The notes beneath the pieces were generated by a model. That model was not told the origin of the DNA and ran no database searches. It was given only the letters and a program-made list of their open reading frames with translations. This document shows, one piece after another, positions 19,909 to 27,671 of a stretch of 64,000 nucleotides of DNA. This DNA is from Palsa-459 sp035937595 (lineage in GTDB: Bacteria; Actinomycetota; Acidimicrobiia; Acidimicrobiales; RAAP-2): assembly GCA_035937595.1 (NCBI GenBank), contig DASZHS010000005.1, forward strand, positions 186,001 to 250,000, in the 5' to 3' direction. Made by a program: the position numbers and the translations under genes. Each line of letters opens with the position of its first letter. Position 1 is the stretch's first letter.

Positions 19909-20327
19909 GCCCGCTGCGGGCCGCGGCACTCGCCGTCGGCGACGTGCACGCCGCCGAGGTGGTCGACAACCTCTCGCGCACCCAGATCGTCCAGTACGCG
20001 GGGGCGTCCGGCGACTACAACCCGCTGCACACCGACGAGGTGTTCGCGACCAAGGTCGCCGGCTACCCGAGCGTGTTCGCGCACGGCATGCTGACGATGG
20101 GCCTGACCGGCCGCATGCTCACCGACCTCGTCGGGGACGGTCGCCTGCTGCGCTTCGGCGGGCGGTTCACCGCCCAGGTGTGGCCGGGCGACACCCTGAC
20201 CGCCACCGCGACGGTCACCGCGATCGTGGACCGTGACGGCGTGCCGACCGTCGAGCTCGACGTCGCCACGACCAACCAGGACGGCGTTGCCGTGTTCGTC
20301 GGCACCGCCGCGGCGCGGGTCGACTGA
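19905..20327 (+). CDS. MaoC-like hydratase, catalytic subunit
   Basis: A 140-residue hot-dog fold hydratase. The catalytic hydratase-2 motif is visible as AGASGDYNPLHTDEVFA, with Asp and His in the usual spacing, followed by SVFAHGMLTMG. The length suits a single-domain R-specific enoyl-CoA hydratase subunit. It overlaps the FAS1-type gene by 4 bases and should form a heterodimer with it. It is the last gene of the operon; the next gene follows after about 70 bases with its own promoter-like hexamer. Confidence 0.88.
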   Translation: MSPLRAAALAVGDVHAAEVVDNLSRTQIVQYAGASGDYNPLHTDEVFATKVAGYPSVFAHGMLTMGLTGRMLTDLVGDGRLLRFGGRFTAQVWPGDTLTATATVTAIVDRDGVPTVELDVATTNQDGVAVFVGTAAARVD

Positions 20328-20400
20328 CCCACCCGTCTCGCCCAAGCCCGCGTCGGCACCGCGCCGGCTCCCCGACGGCGCGATCTGGGAGACTCGCTGC

Positions 20401-20772
20401 GTGATCACCTCCGTCCACACGCTGCTCTACGCCGACGACCCGGCCGCGGCCCGCGCCTTCTTCCGCGACGTGCTCGACCTCCCTGTCGTCGACGACGGGG
20501 AGGGGTGGCTCATCTTCAAGCTCCCGCCCGCCGAGCTGGGCGTGCACCCGACCGAGGGAGGCACGGTGCCCGCCGACACGATGCGGCTGAGCCTGATGTG
20601 CGACGACGTCGCCGCGACCGTCGCAGAGCTCGCCGCCAAGGGGGTCGAGGTGCTGGGCGAGGTCGCCGACCGCGGGTACGGGCTCGTCACGACGCTGCGC
20701 GTGCCGGGCGGCGTCACCCTCGACCTCTACGAGCCGCGGCACGCGACGGCGTTCGACCTCCCCGACGCGTAG
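20401..20772 (+). CDS. VOC-superfamily (glyoxalase/bleomycin resistance-like) protein
   Basis: A 123-residue cytoplasmic protein with the VOC start (VHTLLYADDPAAARAFF) and a second half (MRLSLMCDDVAAT ... GGVTLDLYEPRH) typical of two beta-alpha-beta-beta-beta units. The metal-ligand positions can be filled by His and Glu, but substrate is not shown. GTG start was chosen because GAGACT sits 6 bases upstream in the leaderless arrangement seen elsewhere. Function may be dioxygenase, lyase or drug binding. Confidence 0.75.
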   Translation: MITSVHTLLYADDPAAARAFFRDVLDLPVVDDGEGWLIFKLPPAELGVHPTEGGTVPADTMRLSLMCDDVAATVAELAAKGVEVLGEVADRGYGLVTTLRVPGGVTLDLYEPRHATAFDLPDA

Positions 20773-20797
20773 GTGCGCCGCCCATGACGGCGCGGCG

Positions 20798-21829
20798 ATG
20801 ACACGGCGTCGCGTCGTGCTCCTCCGCGCGGGCGCCCTGGCCGTGGCGTCGGCCCTGGCCGCCGGCGCCCTGGTCGCCGGCACCGCCCCGTCCGCGGTCG
20901 CGGCGCGGCACGCCGCCGCGCGCTGGCAGGTCGTCGTCGAGCCCGCGGCGGGCTACGGGTTCCTCGACCACGCCGTCGCCGTCGCCACGCGCAGCGTGCG
21001 GGTCGAGATGTACGAGCTCGCCGACCCGGCCTTCGAGGCCGCGCTCATCGCCGCGGTGCACCGCCACGTGCGCGTCCAGGTGCTCCTCGACGAGGACTTC
21101 CACGCGGGCACCGTCAACCAGCCGGCGTTCGCCATGCTGCGGCGCCACCACGTCGCGGTGCGCTGGGCGGATCCTGGCGTCATCTTCCACGAGAAGGCGG
21201 TCGTGATCGACGGCGCCGTCGCCTACGTCGGGTCGGGGAACCTCACCGCCGAGTACTACGCGACGACCCGGGACTTCTGGGTGCGCGACACCCAGCGCGC
21301 CGACGTGGACGCGGTCGCGGCGGTCTTCGGCACCGACTGGGGCGGCGGGGCGCCGGCGTCCGGTCCACCCGGTGTCGACCTCGTCTGGAGCCCGAACGCC
21401 GAGCCGGCGTTCCTCTCCCTCATCCGCCACGCGCACCGCTCGATCAGCCTCGAGTCCGAGGAGCTCTCGGACACCTACGTCATCGACGCGCTCGTGGCCG
21501 CGGCGCGCCGGCACGTGGCCGTGCACGTGACGATGACCTACAGCTCAGAGTGGCGCTCGGCGTTCGACCAGCTCCTCGCCGCGGGCGCCCAGGTGCACCT
21601 GGACCACGGCGAGCACCCCATCTACGTCCACGCCAAGGCGCTGTGCGTCGACTGCACGACCGGTCCGCACGCGACGGGGACCCTCGTCGTCGGCTCTCAG
21701 AACCTCTCGTACGGCTCGCTCGCCTTCAACCGCGAGCTGAGCATCCGCACGTCGGACCGCGCGGTGCTCGCACCGATCGCGGCGGTGCTGCGCGCCGACT
21801 TCGCCGCGGCTGCGCCCTACGCCGGCTGA
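20798..21829 (+). CDS. Exported phospholipase D-family protein
   Basis: A 343-residue protein with an N-terminal RRR-containing signal peptide (cleavage near SAVAA), possibly Tat-type. Two HKD phosphodiesterase motifs are complete: HEKAVVID with VGSGNLT, and HAKALCVD with VGSQNLS. Two such motifs in one chain form one active site that cleaves phosphodiesters of lipids or DNA through a phosphohistidine. Export suggests action on lipid or extracellular nucleic acid. The last 13 bases overlap the convergent murD gene. Confidence 0.85.
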   Translation: MTRRRVVLLRAGALAVASALAAGALVAGTAPSAVAARHAAARWQVVVEPAAGYGFLDHAVAVATRSVRVEMYELADPAFEAALIAAVHRHVRVQVLLDEDFHAGTVNQPAFAMLRRHHVAVRWADPGVIFHEKAVVIDGAVAYVGSGNLTAEYYATTRDFWVRDTQRADVDAVAAVFGTDWGGGAPASGPPGVDLVWSPNAEPAFLSLIRHAHRSISLESEELSDTYVIDALVAAARRHVAVHVTMTYSSEWRSAFDQLLAAGAQVHLDHGEHPIYVHAKALCVDCTTGPHATGTLVVGSQNLSYGSLAFNRELSIRTSDRAVLAPIAAVLRADFAAAAPYAG

Positions 21830-23118
21830 TCCCCGAGGCCGGCGACCGCCTCGGCGAACGCCGCCGAGCGCTCCGCCCAGCTGCGGAACTGCGAGAAGCT
21901 GGGAGCGGCCGGCGACAACAGGAGCACGCCCTCGCCGGCGAGCCACTCGACGGCGGCGCTCACGCCGTCGGCCACGTCCTTGGCGTCGACGACCTGCACC
22001 GAGCAGCGTGCCGCCACGCGCTCGCCGATGGCCGGCCCGTTGTCGGGGAGCGTGACGACGACGGTGGCCCCGGGACGCGCGCAGATCGCCGCGACGAGCT
22101 CGCCGTAGTCGACGCCGCGGTCGTGGCCGCCCACGAGGAGGGCGAGGCGCGCGTCGCCCACCGCCTCGAGGGCGGCGATCGTCGGCAGCGGGTTCGTCGC
22201 CAGGGAGTCGTCGATGAAGCGGACGCCGCCGTGGCGCGCGATCTCGCGGAACCGACCCGGCAGCGGTACGTAGCCGCGGGCCGCCTCGAGCCGCCGCGCG
22301 GGGTCGTCGCTCCCCGCGACGCCCGCGGCGCGGAGCGCCGCGACGGCGACCCCGGCGTTCGAGGCGCCGTGGCGCCCGACGAGCCCGAGGGCGGCGGCCA
22401 GCGCCGCGTCGCCCTCGGTCAGCACCACCTCGCCGCCCAGCTGGTCGCGGTGCGCGCGGAGCTGCGGCGTGTCGGCGATCACGGTGTGCCGTGCGCCGGG
22501 CTGGCTGGTGAGCGACAGCTTGTCGGCGTGGTAGCGCGCCGGCGTGCCGTGCCAGTCGAGGTGGTCGTCGCCGAGCGAGGTCACGGCCACGACGTCGGGG
22601 CTGTGGGCGACGTCGGTCGCCTGGAAGCTCGACGTCTCGAGCACGACGAGCCGCCCGTCGAGCGCGAGGCCCGGGTCGAAGGGGGGCACGCCGAGGTTGC
22701 CGGCGACGACGGCCGGCACCCCGAGGCCCCGGGCAAGGTGGGCGGCGACCGTGGTCACCGTCGACTTGCCCTTGGTGCCCGTGACGCAGATCACCCGGGA
22801 GCGGTCCGTCTCCTCGAGCCACATCGCGACGCCCCCGAGCACCGGCACGCCGGCGTGCTCGAGCGCGGTCACGTCCTCGCGGTACCTCGAGATCCCCGGG
22901 GACTTGACGACGGCGTCGCAGCGCCGCAGCGCCGCCGCACCGGCGTCCGAGGTCGCGAGCACGCCGGGAGTGCCCGTCGCCGCAGGGTCGTCGTCGACGA
23001 GGACCACCTCGCAGCCCTCGGCGGCGAGCCGCGCGGCGGCGGCCCGGCCCTCGATCCCGACGCCGAAGACGCCGACGCGACGGCCGGCGAGGTCCCTAAA
23101 GGAGACCGCGTGACGCAT
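21817..23118 (-). CDS. murD: UDP-N-acetylmuramoyl-L-alanine--glutamate ligase (probably MurD2, L-glutamate-adding)
   Basis: A 433-residue Mur ligase. The N-terminal Rossmann-like domain (VGVFGVGIEGRAAA) binds the UDP-sugar peptide, the central ATPase has VTGTKGKSTV, and the C-terminal domain has LLVGGHDRGVDYGELV. It adds glutamate to UDP-MurNAc-L-alanine in the cytoplasm. Its ATG lies inside the 3' end of the preceding murL gene (23-base overlap), so the two are translationally coupled. In Xanthomonas, a MurD variant (MurD2) adds L-glutamate and MurL then inverts it. This linkage is why MurD2 rather than classical MurD is suggested; the sequence alone does not prove the stereochemistry. Confidence 0.88.
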   Translation of the reverse strand: MRHAVSFRDLAGRRVGVFGVGIEGRAAAARLAAEGCEVVLVDDDPAATGTPGVLATSDAGAAALRRCDAVVKSPGISRYREDVTALEHAGVPVLGGVAMWLEETDRSRVICVTGTKGKSTVTTVAAHLARGLGVPAVVAGNLGVPPFDPGLALDGRLVVLETSSFQATDVAHSPDVVAVTSLGDDHLDWHGTPARYHADKLSLTSQPGARHTVIADTPQLRAHRDQLGGEVVLTEGDAALAAALGLVGRHGASNAGVAVAALRAAGVAGSDDPARRLEAARGYVPLPGRFREIARHGGVRFIDDSLATNPLPTIAALEAVGDARLALLVGGHDRGVDYGELVAAICARPGATVVVTLPDNGPAIGERVAARCSVQVVDAKDVADGVSAAVEWLAGEGVLLLSPAAPSFSQFRSWAERSAAFAEAVAGLGDQPA

Positions 23119-24412
23119 GGAGGGCCGCAGCGTGCGTGGGACCGGAGGGCAAGAGGAGCTCGTCGAGCGGGCGCGCGTCGGCGCAGCGCGCCGCGAGCGC
23201 GGCGAGGTGGTGCTGGTCTGCGCGGTCCGCGCGCGCCGCGGCGGCCACGAGGGCGGTCGCGCACTCCTCGACGTCGCCCACGCACTCGAAGGGCCGCTGG
23301 TTGGCGACGAGGCCGCAGAGCACCTCGAGGTCACCCACACGACGCGGGTCCCCGAGCGGCTCGCGGCCCGAGAAGACGGACTCCAGCCGCGCGCGTGGTA
23401 CGAACGGGGCGAGCACGAGGTCGGTGAACAGGCACTTGTCGCACGCGCCGCACCAGGTCGCCGCGCGCACGGCGTCGTCCTGTCGGAACGCGCGGTTGCA
23501 GCTCATGAACGTGTCGAGGTACGCGTTGTGGCGCGCAAACTCCGCGGCGATCCACAGCGCGGAGCGGTCGCGCAGCGCGCTCGAGTACGTGGGACCGCCG
23601 TCCAAGAGCTCGTCGAGCGCGCCGCGCAGGAGCTCCTCGCAGGCGAGCGACTTCGACCACTGGTGGTTGATCGGCCGACCGTCGACGATGACGGTCGGGA
23701 CGGAGGCCGAGCGCTCGTTGCTCATGACCACGGCGTCACGTCGCTGGGCGACGGCGGCGACGAGGGCCAGGGCCGAGACGATCGCGGTCACCGGCACGTG
23801 GCCGTCGAGGTACCCGTGCGCGGCTGCGTCGCGCAGCGCGTCGTCGAGGGCCCGGGCGCAGCGGACGACGGGGAGCCCGGTCTGCCGTGCCGGGCGCTCG
23901 ATGGCCTCGAAGCGCGCGCCGCGGGGGCCGACGACGAACAGCGCCGCCCCGTCCTCGCGCCGAGCGGCGGTCGCCGAGACGATCGAGTCGATGCCGCCAC
24001 CGAACGGGACGAGCGGCCCCGCGATCGCCGCGGGCACGGCCACCCGGGGTGGGGCGACGCCCCCTCGGACCTCCACGTCGGAGAGGTCGAGGTCGTTGCG
24101 GTAGGCGAACTCCGCGAGCCCGTCGGCGATGGCGGCGTCGAGCAGCGCCCTCGTCGCGGCGCCTACCTCGAGGCCGCCGAGCGACACCACGTGCGCGGCG
24201 CCCGCCTTGTAGTAGGAGAGGCCCGCGAGGAGGTGGTACAGGGTGGCCACCGCCGCGACCCCCGGCGCGGCGAGGTCCACGTCGGCGTCGAACGTCGCGA
24301 CCTCCGTGAACTCGGCGTCGTCGAGGCGGTAGCGGCAGGTGAGCGTCCCAGCGACGGGGTCGACGGCGACGTCGCCGTAGGCGAACGTGCGCGCTCGCTC
24401 GGGGCGGGTCAC
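23096..24412 (-). CDS. murL: MurL-like UDP-MurNAc-L-alanyl-L-glutamate epimerase
   Basis: A 438-residue protein that I assign to MurL. It has a PP-loop-like ATP site (FGGGIDS, residues 137-143), the blocks MSNERSAS (230-237) and NHQWSKSLACE (249-259), and a cysteine cluster with Cys305 and WCGACDKC (320-327). MurL epimerises the terminal L-Glu of UDP-MurNAc-L-Ala-L-Glu to D-Glu with ATP, removing the need for free D-glutamate. The partner murD overlaps its 3' end and pgeF precedes it by 10 bases. GTG was chosen because the PP-loop domain begins here and TAGCAT lies 7 bases upstream. An alternative would be another PP-loop amidotransferase-like enzyme, but the murD coupling supports MurL. Confidence 0.75.
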   Translation of the reverse strand: MTRPERARTFAYGDVAVDPVAGTLTCRYRLDDAEFTEVATFDADVDLAAPGVAAVATLYHLLAGLSYYKAGAAHVVSLGGLEVGAATRALLDAAIADGLAEFAYRNDLDLSDVEVRGGVAPPRVAVPAAIAGPLVPFGGGIDSIVSATAARREDGAALFVVGPRGARFEAIERPARQTGLPVVRCARALDDALRDAAAHGYLDGHVPVTAIVSALALVAAVAQRRDAVVMSNERSASVPTVIVDGRPINHQWSKSLACEELLRGALDELLDGGPTYSSALRDRSALWIAAEFARHNAYLDTFMSCNRAFRQDDAVRAATWCGACDKCLFTDLVLAPFVPRARLESVFSGREPLGDPRRVGDLEVLCGLVANQRPFECVGDVEECATALVAAAARADRADQHHLAALAARCADARPLDELLLPSGPTHAAALHASRGLL

Positions 24413-24419
24413 CGCCTCG

Positions 24420-24425
24420 ATGCTA
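24420..24425 (-). promoter_or_regulatory. Possible -10 element (TAGCAT) for murL
   Basis: TAGCAT on the minus strand lies 7 bases before the murL GTG and overlaps the pgeF stop codon. It could be an internal leaderless promoter, or chance inside an operon. Confidence 0.35.
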
Positions 24426-25241
24426 CGAGCCGGCGTGCGCGAGCCTTGCCGCGAGCGCGAACCGCCCGCACGGGCGCCGCGCACGGTCGCTGAAGAACCT
24501 CGTCCCGCCGTCCGTCCACGACGTCGGGAGGTCCACCCGCTCCGCACGCAGGCCGGCGTCGACGAGCTGGGCTCGTGCCGCGCCGGCGAGGTCCGCCCGG
24601 TGGCGACCCGTGCCGTCGGGGACGACGGCGGTCGCGCAGCCCACCGCGGCGAGCGCGTCGGCGACGTCGTCGCCGACCTCGTAGGCCGTCACCGAGACGC
24701 AGGGCCCCATCGCGGCACGACACCGTGCCGGCCGCGCCCCCAGCTCGGACATCGCGCGCACGGCGACCCTGGCGACGGACGACGCGATCCCCCGCCACCC
24801 CGCGTGCACGACGCAGAGCACGCGCGCGTCGGGGTCGCAGAGCACGATCGGGACGCAGTCGGCCACGAGGATGGCGACCGCGACCTCGTCGTCGGTCGTC
24901 ACGAGCACGTCGGCGTCGCCGACGTGCGTCCCGACGCGTGCGACGGCCACACCGGTCCCGTGCACCTGTCGCGCGATCGCGAGGTGCTCTACCGCCACGC
25001 CCATCGCGTCGGCCAGGCGACGGCGGTTCTCGGCGACCGCCGCGGGATCGTCGCCCACGTGGTCGCCGAGGTTCAAGGTGTCGTAGGGCGGCGCGCTCAC
25101 GCCGCCGACGCGGGTCGTGGCGATGGCGTCGGCGCCCACCTCCGCGATCCGCTCGAGGCGCACGACCTCCAGGTGGCCGCGCGCTTCGACCACCTCGCGC
25201 ACGGCCGCGACACCGGGAGGCGTCGCCTCGGAGCTGGCCAC
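24423..25241 (-). CDS. pgeF: Peptidoglycan editing factor / multicopper-like laccase domain protein (PgeF/YfiH)
   Basis: A 272-residue protein of the YfiH/LACC1 family. The conserved metal and catalytic residues are visible in QVHGTGVAV, ADCVPIVL, VVHAGWRG and MGPCVS. Family members act as purine nucleoside phosphorylase/deaminase-like enzymes, and E. coli YfiH edits UDP-MurNAc precursors carrying the wrong first amino acid. Here it lies 10 bases upstream of murL-murD, which makes a precursor-editing role likely. GTG was chosen because TACCAT is 5 bases upstream; the longer open frame upstream is a shadow of the sigma factor gene. Confidence 0.85.
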   Translation of the reverse strand: MASSEATPPGVAAVREVVEARGHLEVVRLERIAEVGADAIATTRVGGVSAPPYDTLNLGDHVGDDPAAVAENRRRLADAMGVAVEHLAIARQVHGTGVAVARVGTHVGDADVLVTTDDEVAVAILVADCVPIVLCDPDARVLCVVHAGWRGIASSVARVAVRAMSELGARPARCRAAMGPCVSVTAYEVGDDVADALAAVGCATAVVPDGTGRHRADLAGAARAQLVDAGLRAERVDLPTSWTDGGTRFFSDRARRPCGRFALAARLAHAGS

Positions 25242-25246
25242 GCGCG

Positions 25247-25252
25247 ATGGTA
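25247..25252 (-). promoter_or_regulatory. -10 element of a leaderless transcript (TACCAT)
   Basis: TACCAT on the minus strand ends 5 bases before the pgeF GTG. It would drive the pgeF-murL-murD unit. Confidence 0.45.
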
Positions 25253-25345
25253 TCGGCGGTGTGCGCGGCCAGGGCGACGTGCGGCCAGGGCCACGCGCCC
25301 GGTGGGCTGCGGCGTCGCGCGGTCCGGCACGAGGGGTCCTGCAGG

Positions 25346-25351
25346 TAGCGT
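25346..25351 (+). promoter_or_regulatory. -10 element of a leaderless transcript (TAGCGT)
   Basis: TAGCGT ends 7 bases before the GTG chosen for the sigma factor. The promoter is divergent from that of pgeF. Confidence 0.5.
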
Positions 25352-25358
25352 CGTGACC

Positions 25359-25922
25359 GTGGCCGACCTCGCGACGTTCCAGGACGAGGCCCTCGTCTAC
25401 GCCGACGCCCTCTACGGGGCGGCGCTGCGGATGACGCGGGACCGCGCCGACGCCGAGGACCTGCTCCAAGAGACCTTCCTCAAGGCGTTCCGGGCCTACG
25501 GGCGGTTCGAGGCGGGGACGAACCTGCGCGCCTGGCTCTTCCGGATCCTCACCAACACCTACATCTCCACGTACCGCAAGCGCCAGCGGTCCCCGCTCGA
25601 GACGGATCTCGACGAGGTGGAGGACCTCTACCTCTACCGGCGCCTGGCCGCGTCCGGCCTCAACCGCAGCGCCGAGGACGCCGCCCTCGAGCGGCTGACA
25701 GCCCCCGAGGTCCTGGAAGCCCTCGACGAGCTGCCCGAGCAGTTCCGCATCGCGGTCATCCTCAGCGACGTCGAGCAGTTCAGCTACAAGGAGATCGCCG
25801 AGATCACCGGCGTCCCCATCGGCACGGTGATGAGTCGCATCCACCGTGGAAGGAAGGCGCTGCAGCGGGCGTTGGCCCCGTATGCGACCGAGCAGGGCCT
25901 CGTGGACGCCCCGAGCGCGTGA
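25359..25922 (+). CDS. ECF RNA polymerase sigma factor (SigR/SigH-like)
   Basis: A 187-residue extracytoplasmic-function sigma factor. Region 2 is seen in ALYGAALRMTRDRADAEDLL ending in FLKAFRAYGRF, and AWLFRILTNTYISTYRKR marks the -10-binding part. Region 4 has LPEQFRIAVILSDVEQFSY followed by the helix-turn-helix GVPIGTVMSRIHRGRKAL. The next gene is a zinc-binding anti-sigma factor, the SigR-RsrA arrangement used for thiol-oxidative stress. Of two in-frame GTGs 6 bases apart, the second is preferred because the TAGCGT spacing is then 7. Its targets are unknown. Confidence 0.93.
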   Translation: MADLATFQDEALVYADALYGAALRMTRDRADAEDLLQETFLKAFRAYGRFEAGTNLRAWLFRILTNTYISTYRKRQRSPLETDLDEVEDLYLYRRLAASGLNRSAEDAALERLTAPEVLEALDELPEQFRIAVILSDVEQFSYKEIAEITGVPIGTVMSRIHRGRKALQRALAPYATEQGLVDAPSA

Positions 25923-25932
25923 GGGAGGGCTG

Positions 25933-26208
25933 ATGGCAGGACACGACTCGTGCGCGGACGGCGGTGCGTCGGGCGTCAACTGCGACGAGGCGCTGTCGAC
26001 GCTGTACACGTACCTCGACGGCGAGCTCACCGTCGAGGTGCGAGCGACCATCGCCGCGCACCTCGACCGGTGCCGGTACTGCGACGATGCCGCGCACTTC
26101 GAGGCCGAGCTGCGCGTGGTCATCGCCGACTGCGCGCGCGCGAGGGTGCCCGCGCCACTGCTCGAGCGCATCCGCGCCGTCCTCGCCGAGGAGGCCCGCA
26201 GCGCCTGA
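25933..26208 (+). CDS. Zinc-binding anti-sigma factor (RsrA/ZAS family)
   Basis: A 91-residue protein with the HxxxCxxC motif (AHLDRCRYCDD) preceded by a cysteine-bearing helix (VNCDEALSTLYTYLDGEL). These are the parts of the ZAS domain, in which zinc and thiols hold the sigma factor until oxidation releases it. It starts 11 bases after the sigma gene with a strong ribosome binding site (GAGGGAGGG). Co-transcription with the sigma factor is clear. The C-terminal end overlaps the likely start region of tilS. Confidence 0.9.
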   Translation: MAGHDSCADGGASGVNCDEALSTLYTYLDGELTVEVRATIAAHLDRCRYCDDAAHFEAELRVVIADCARARVPAPLLERIRAVLAEEARSA

Positions 26209-27076
26209 CGCCACCGAGCTCCTCGCGCGGTGCCGCTTCCCAGCCGAAGGGACCACGGTCGACCTCGCGGTGTCGGGTGGCGCGGACTCGTGCGGGCTGG
26301 CGCTGCTCGCCGCGGCGGCGGGGCTCACCGGCACGCTGCACCACGTCGACCACGGCCTGCGTGCGACGAGCGGGTCCGAGGCAGAGGTGGTCGCCGCGCT
26401 GGCCCGCCGCCTCTCGATGGCGTTCGTCGCGCACACCGCCATCGTGGCCGACGGCCCGAACCTCGAGGCGCGCGCCCGCGCCGCGCGTCACGCGGCGCTG
26501 CCCGCCGGTGCGCTCACGGGCCACACGATGGACGACCAGGCAGAGACCGTGCTGCTCAACGTGCTGCGCGGCGCCGGCCTCGACGGGCTCGCCGCGATGG
26601 CGCCGTCGACCAAGCCCCTCCTCGGCCTGCGCCGCCATGAGCTGCGGGCGCTCGTGGCCGCCCAGGGGGTCGACGTCGTCGTGGACTCCTCCAACTTCGA
26701 CCTCTCGCTGAAGCGCAACCTCCTTCGCGCGCGCGTCCTCCCCGAGCTCAACCGCGTCGCGGCGCGCGACCTCGTGCCGATCCTCGCGCGCCAGGCGACG
26801 CTCGCGCGCGACGTCGTCGCCTACCTCGACGAGGCGGCGCACGAGGCGGTGCTCGACGAGAGCGACGTGGCGGCGCTGCGCGACGCGCACCCGGTGCTCC
26901 GACGCCGCCGGCTCCGCGACCTCGCGCGCGATGCCGACGTGGCCGCGCACCCCCCGAGCGCGGCCGAGGTGGACCGCATGGAGGGTGTCGTCCTCGGCGA
27001 GGCCACGGCGACCGAGCTCTCGGGCGGACGGCGGCTCGCGCGACGGCGCGGTCGCCTTCGGCTGGAGGACGGCTGA
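26087..27076 (+). CDS. tilS: tRNA(Ile)-lysidine synthase
   Basis: An N-type ATP pyrophosphatase that modifies cytidine 34 of tRNA-Ile2 to lysidine so that AUA is read as isoleucine. The PP-loop is AVSGGADS, followed by HHVDHGLR, HTMDDQAETVLLNVLRG and DSSNFDLSLKRNLLRARV. The C-terminal domain is short. The start is uncertain. The recognisable domain begins just after the anti-sigma stop, yet I see no usual start codon there. The only in-frame ATG is the one used here, inside the anti-sigma gene, and the roughly 40 residues after it look like shadow sequence (Ser/Arg/Pro-rich). The gene precedes hpt, as in many bacteria. Confidence 0.85.
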   Translation: MPRTSRPSCAWSSPTARARGCPRHCSSASAPSSPRRPAAPDATELLARCRFPAEGTTVDLAVSGGADSCGLALLAAAAGLTGTLHHVDHGLRATSGSEAEVVAALARRLSMAFVAHTAIVADGPNLEARARAARHAALPAGALTGHTMDDQAETVLLNVLRGAGLDGLAAMAPSTKPLLGLRRHELRALVAAQGVDVVVDSSNFDLSLKRNLLRARVLPELNRVAARDLVPILARQATLARDVVAYLDEAAHEAVLDESDVAALRDAHPVLRRRRLRDLARDADVAAHPPSAAEVDRMEGVVLGEATATELSGGRRLARRRGRLRLEDG

Positions 27077-27082
27077 GCCAAG

Positions 27083-27088
27083 TACGCT
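27083..27088 (+). promoter_or_regulatory. -10 element of a leaderless transcript (TACGCT)
   Basis: TACGCT lies 7 bases before the GTG start of hpt and may start the long cofactor operon. Confidence 0.55.
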
Positions 27089-27095
27089 CCCGCGG

Positions 27096-27671
27096 GTGGG
27101 GACGGCCGACGACGACCGCCCGCCGGCGTGGGCCGCGGCGTCGCTGGGCGACGTGGTGGTGGACGGCGAGACGCTGGCCGCGCGCGTCCAGGAGCTCGGG
27201 GCAAAGATCACCGAGGACTACGCGAGCGCGCCCCCGCTGCTCGTCGGCGTCCTCAAGGGCGCGATGCTGTTCATGAGTGACCTTGCCCGGTCCATCGAGC
27301 TGCCCGTCGAGGTCGACTTCATGGCCGTGTCGTCCTACGGGACCGCGACCAAGACCTCCGGCGTCGTGCGGATCGTGAAGGACCTCGACGTGGACCTGCG
27401 CGACCGCCACGTGCTCGTGGTGGAGGACATCGTCGACTCGGGGCTCACGCTGAACTACCTGCGTCGGTACCTCGGTGCCCGGTCGCCGGCCAGCCTCGAG
27501 GTCTGCGCGCTGCTGCTCAAGGACGGCGAGCAGCGCGTGACCCAGTCGTACAAGTACGTGGGCTTCACGATCCCGCCCACGTTCGTCGTCGGCTACGGCC
27601 TCGACGTCGGCGAGCGGTTCCGCAATCTCCAGGGCGTCTACAACTACGTCGGGCCCGAGGCGAGCGGCTGA
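27096..27671 (+). CDS. hpt: Hypoxanthine phosphoribosyltransferase
   Basis: A 191-residue purine salvage enzyme that converts hypoxanthine or guanine and PRPP to IMP or GMP. The PRPP loop is VLVVEDIVDSGLTL. Other conserved blocks are LVGVLKGAMLFMSDL and the purine-binding KYVGFTIPPTFVVGYGLD. GTG was chosen because TACGCT lies 7 bases upstream and the catalytic domain begins about 20 residues in. Its TGA overlaps the folE ATG. In many actinobacteria ftsH lies between hpt and folE; it is absent from that place here. Confidence 0.93.
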   Translation: MGTADDDRPPAWAAASLGDVVVDGETLAARVQELGAKITEDYASAPPLLVGVLKGAMLFMSDLARSIELPVEVDFMAVSSYGTATKTSGVVRIVKDLDVDLRDRHVLVVEDIVDSGLTLNYLRRYLGARSPASLEVCALLLKDGEQRVTQSYKYVGFTIPPTFVVGYGLDVGERFRNLQGVYNYVGPEASG

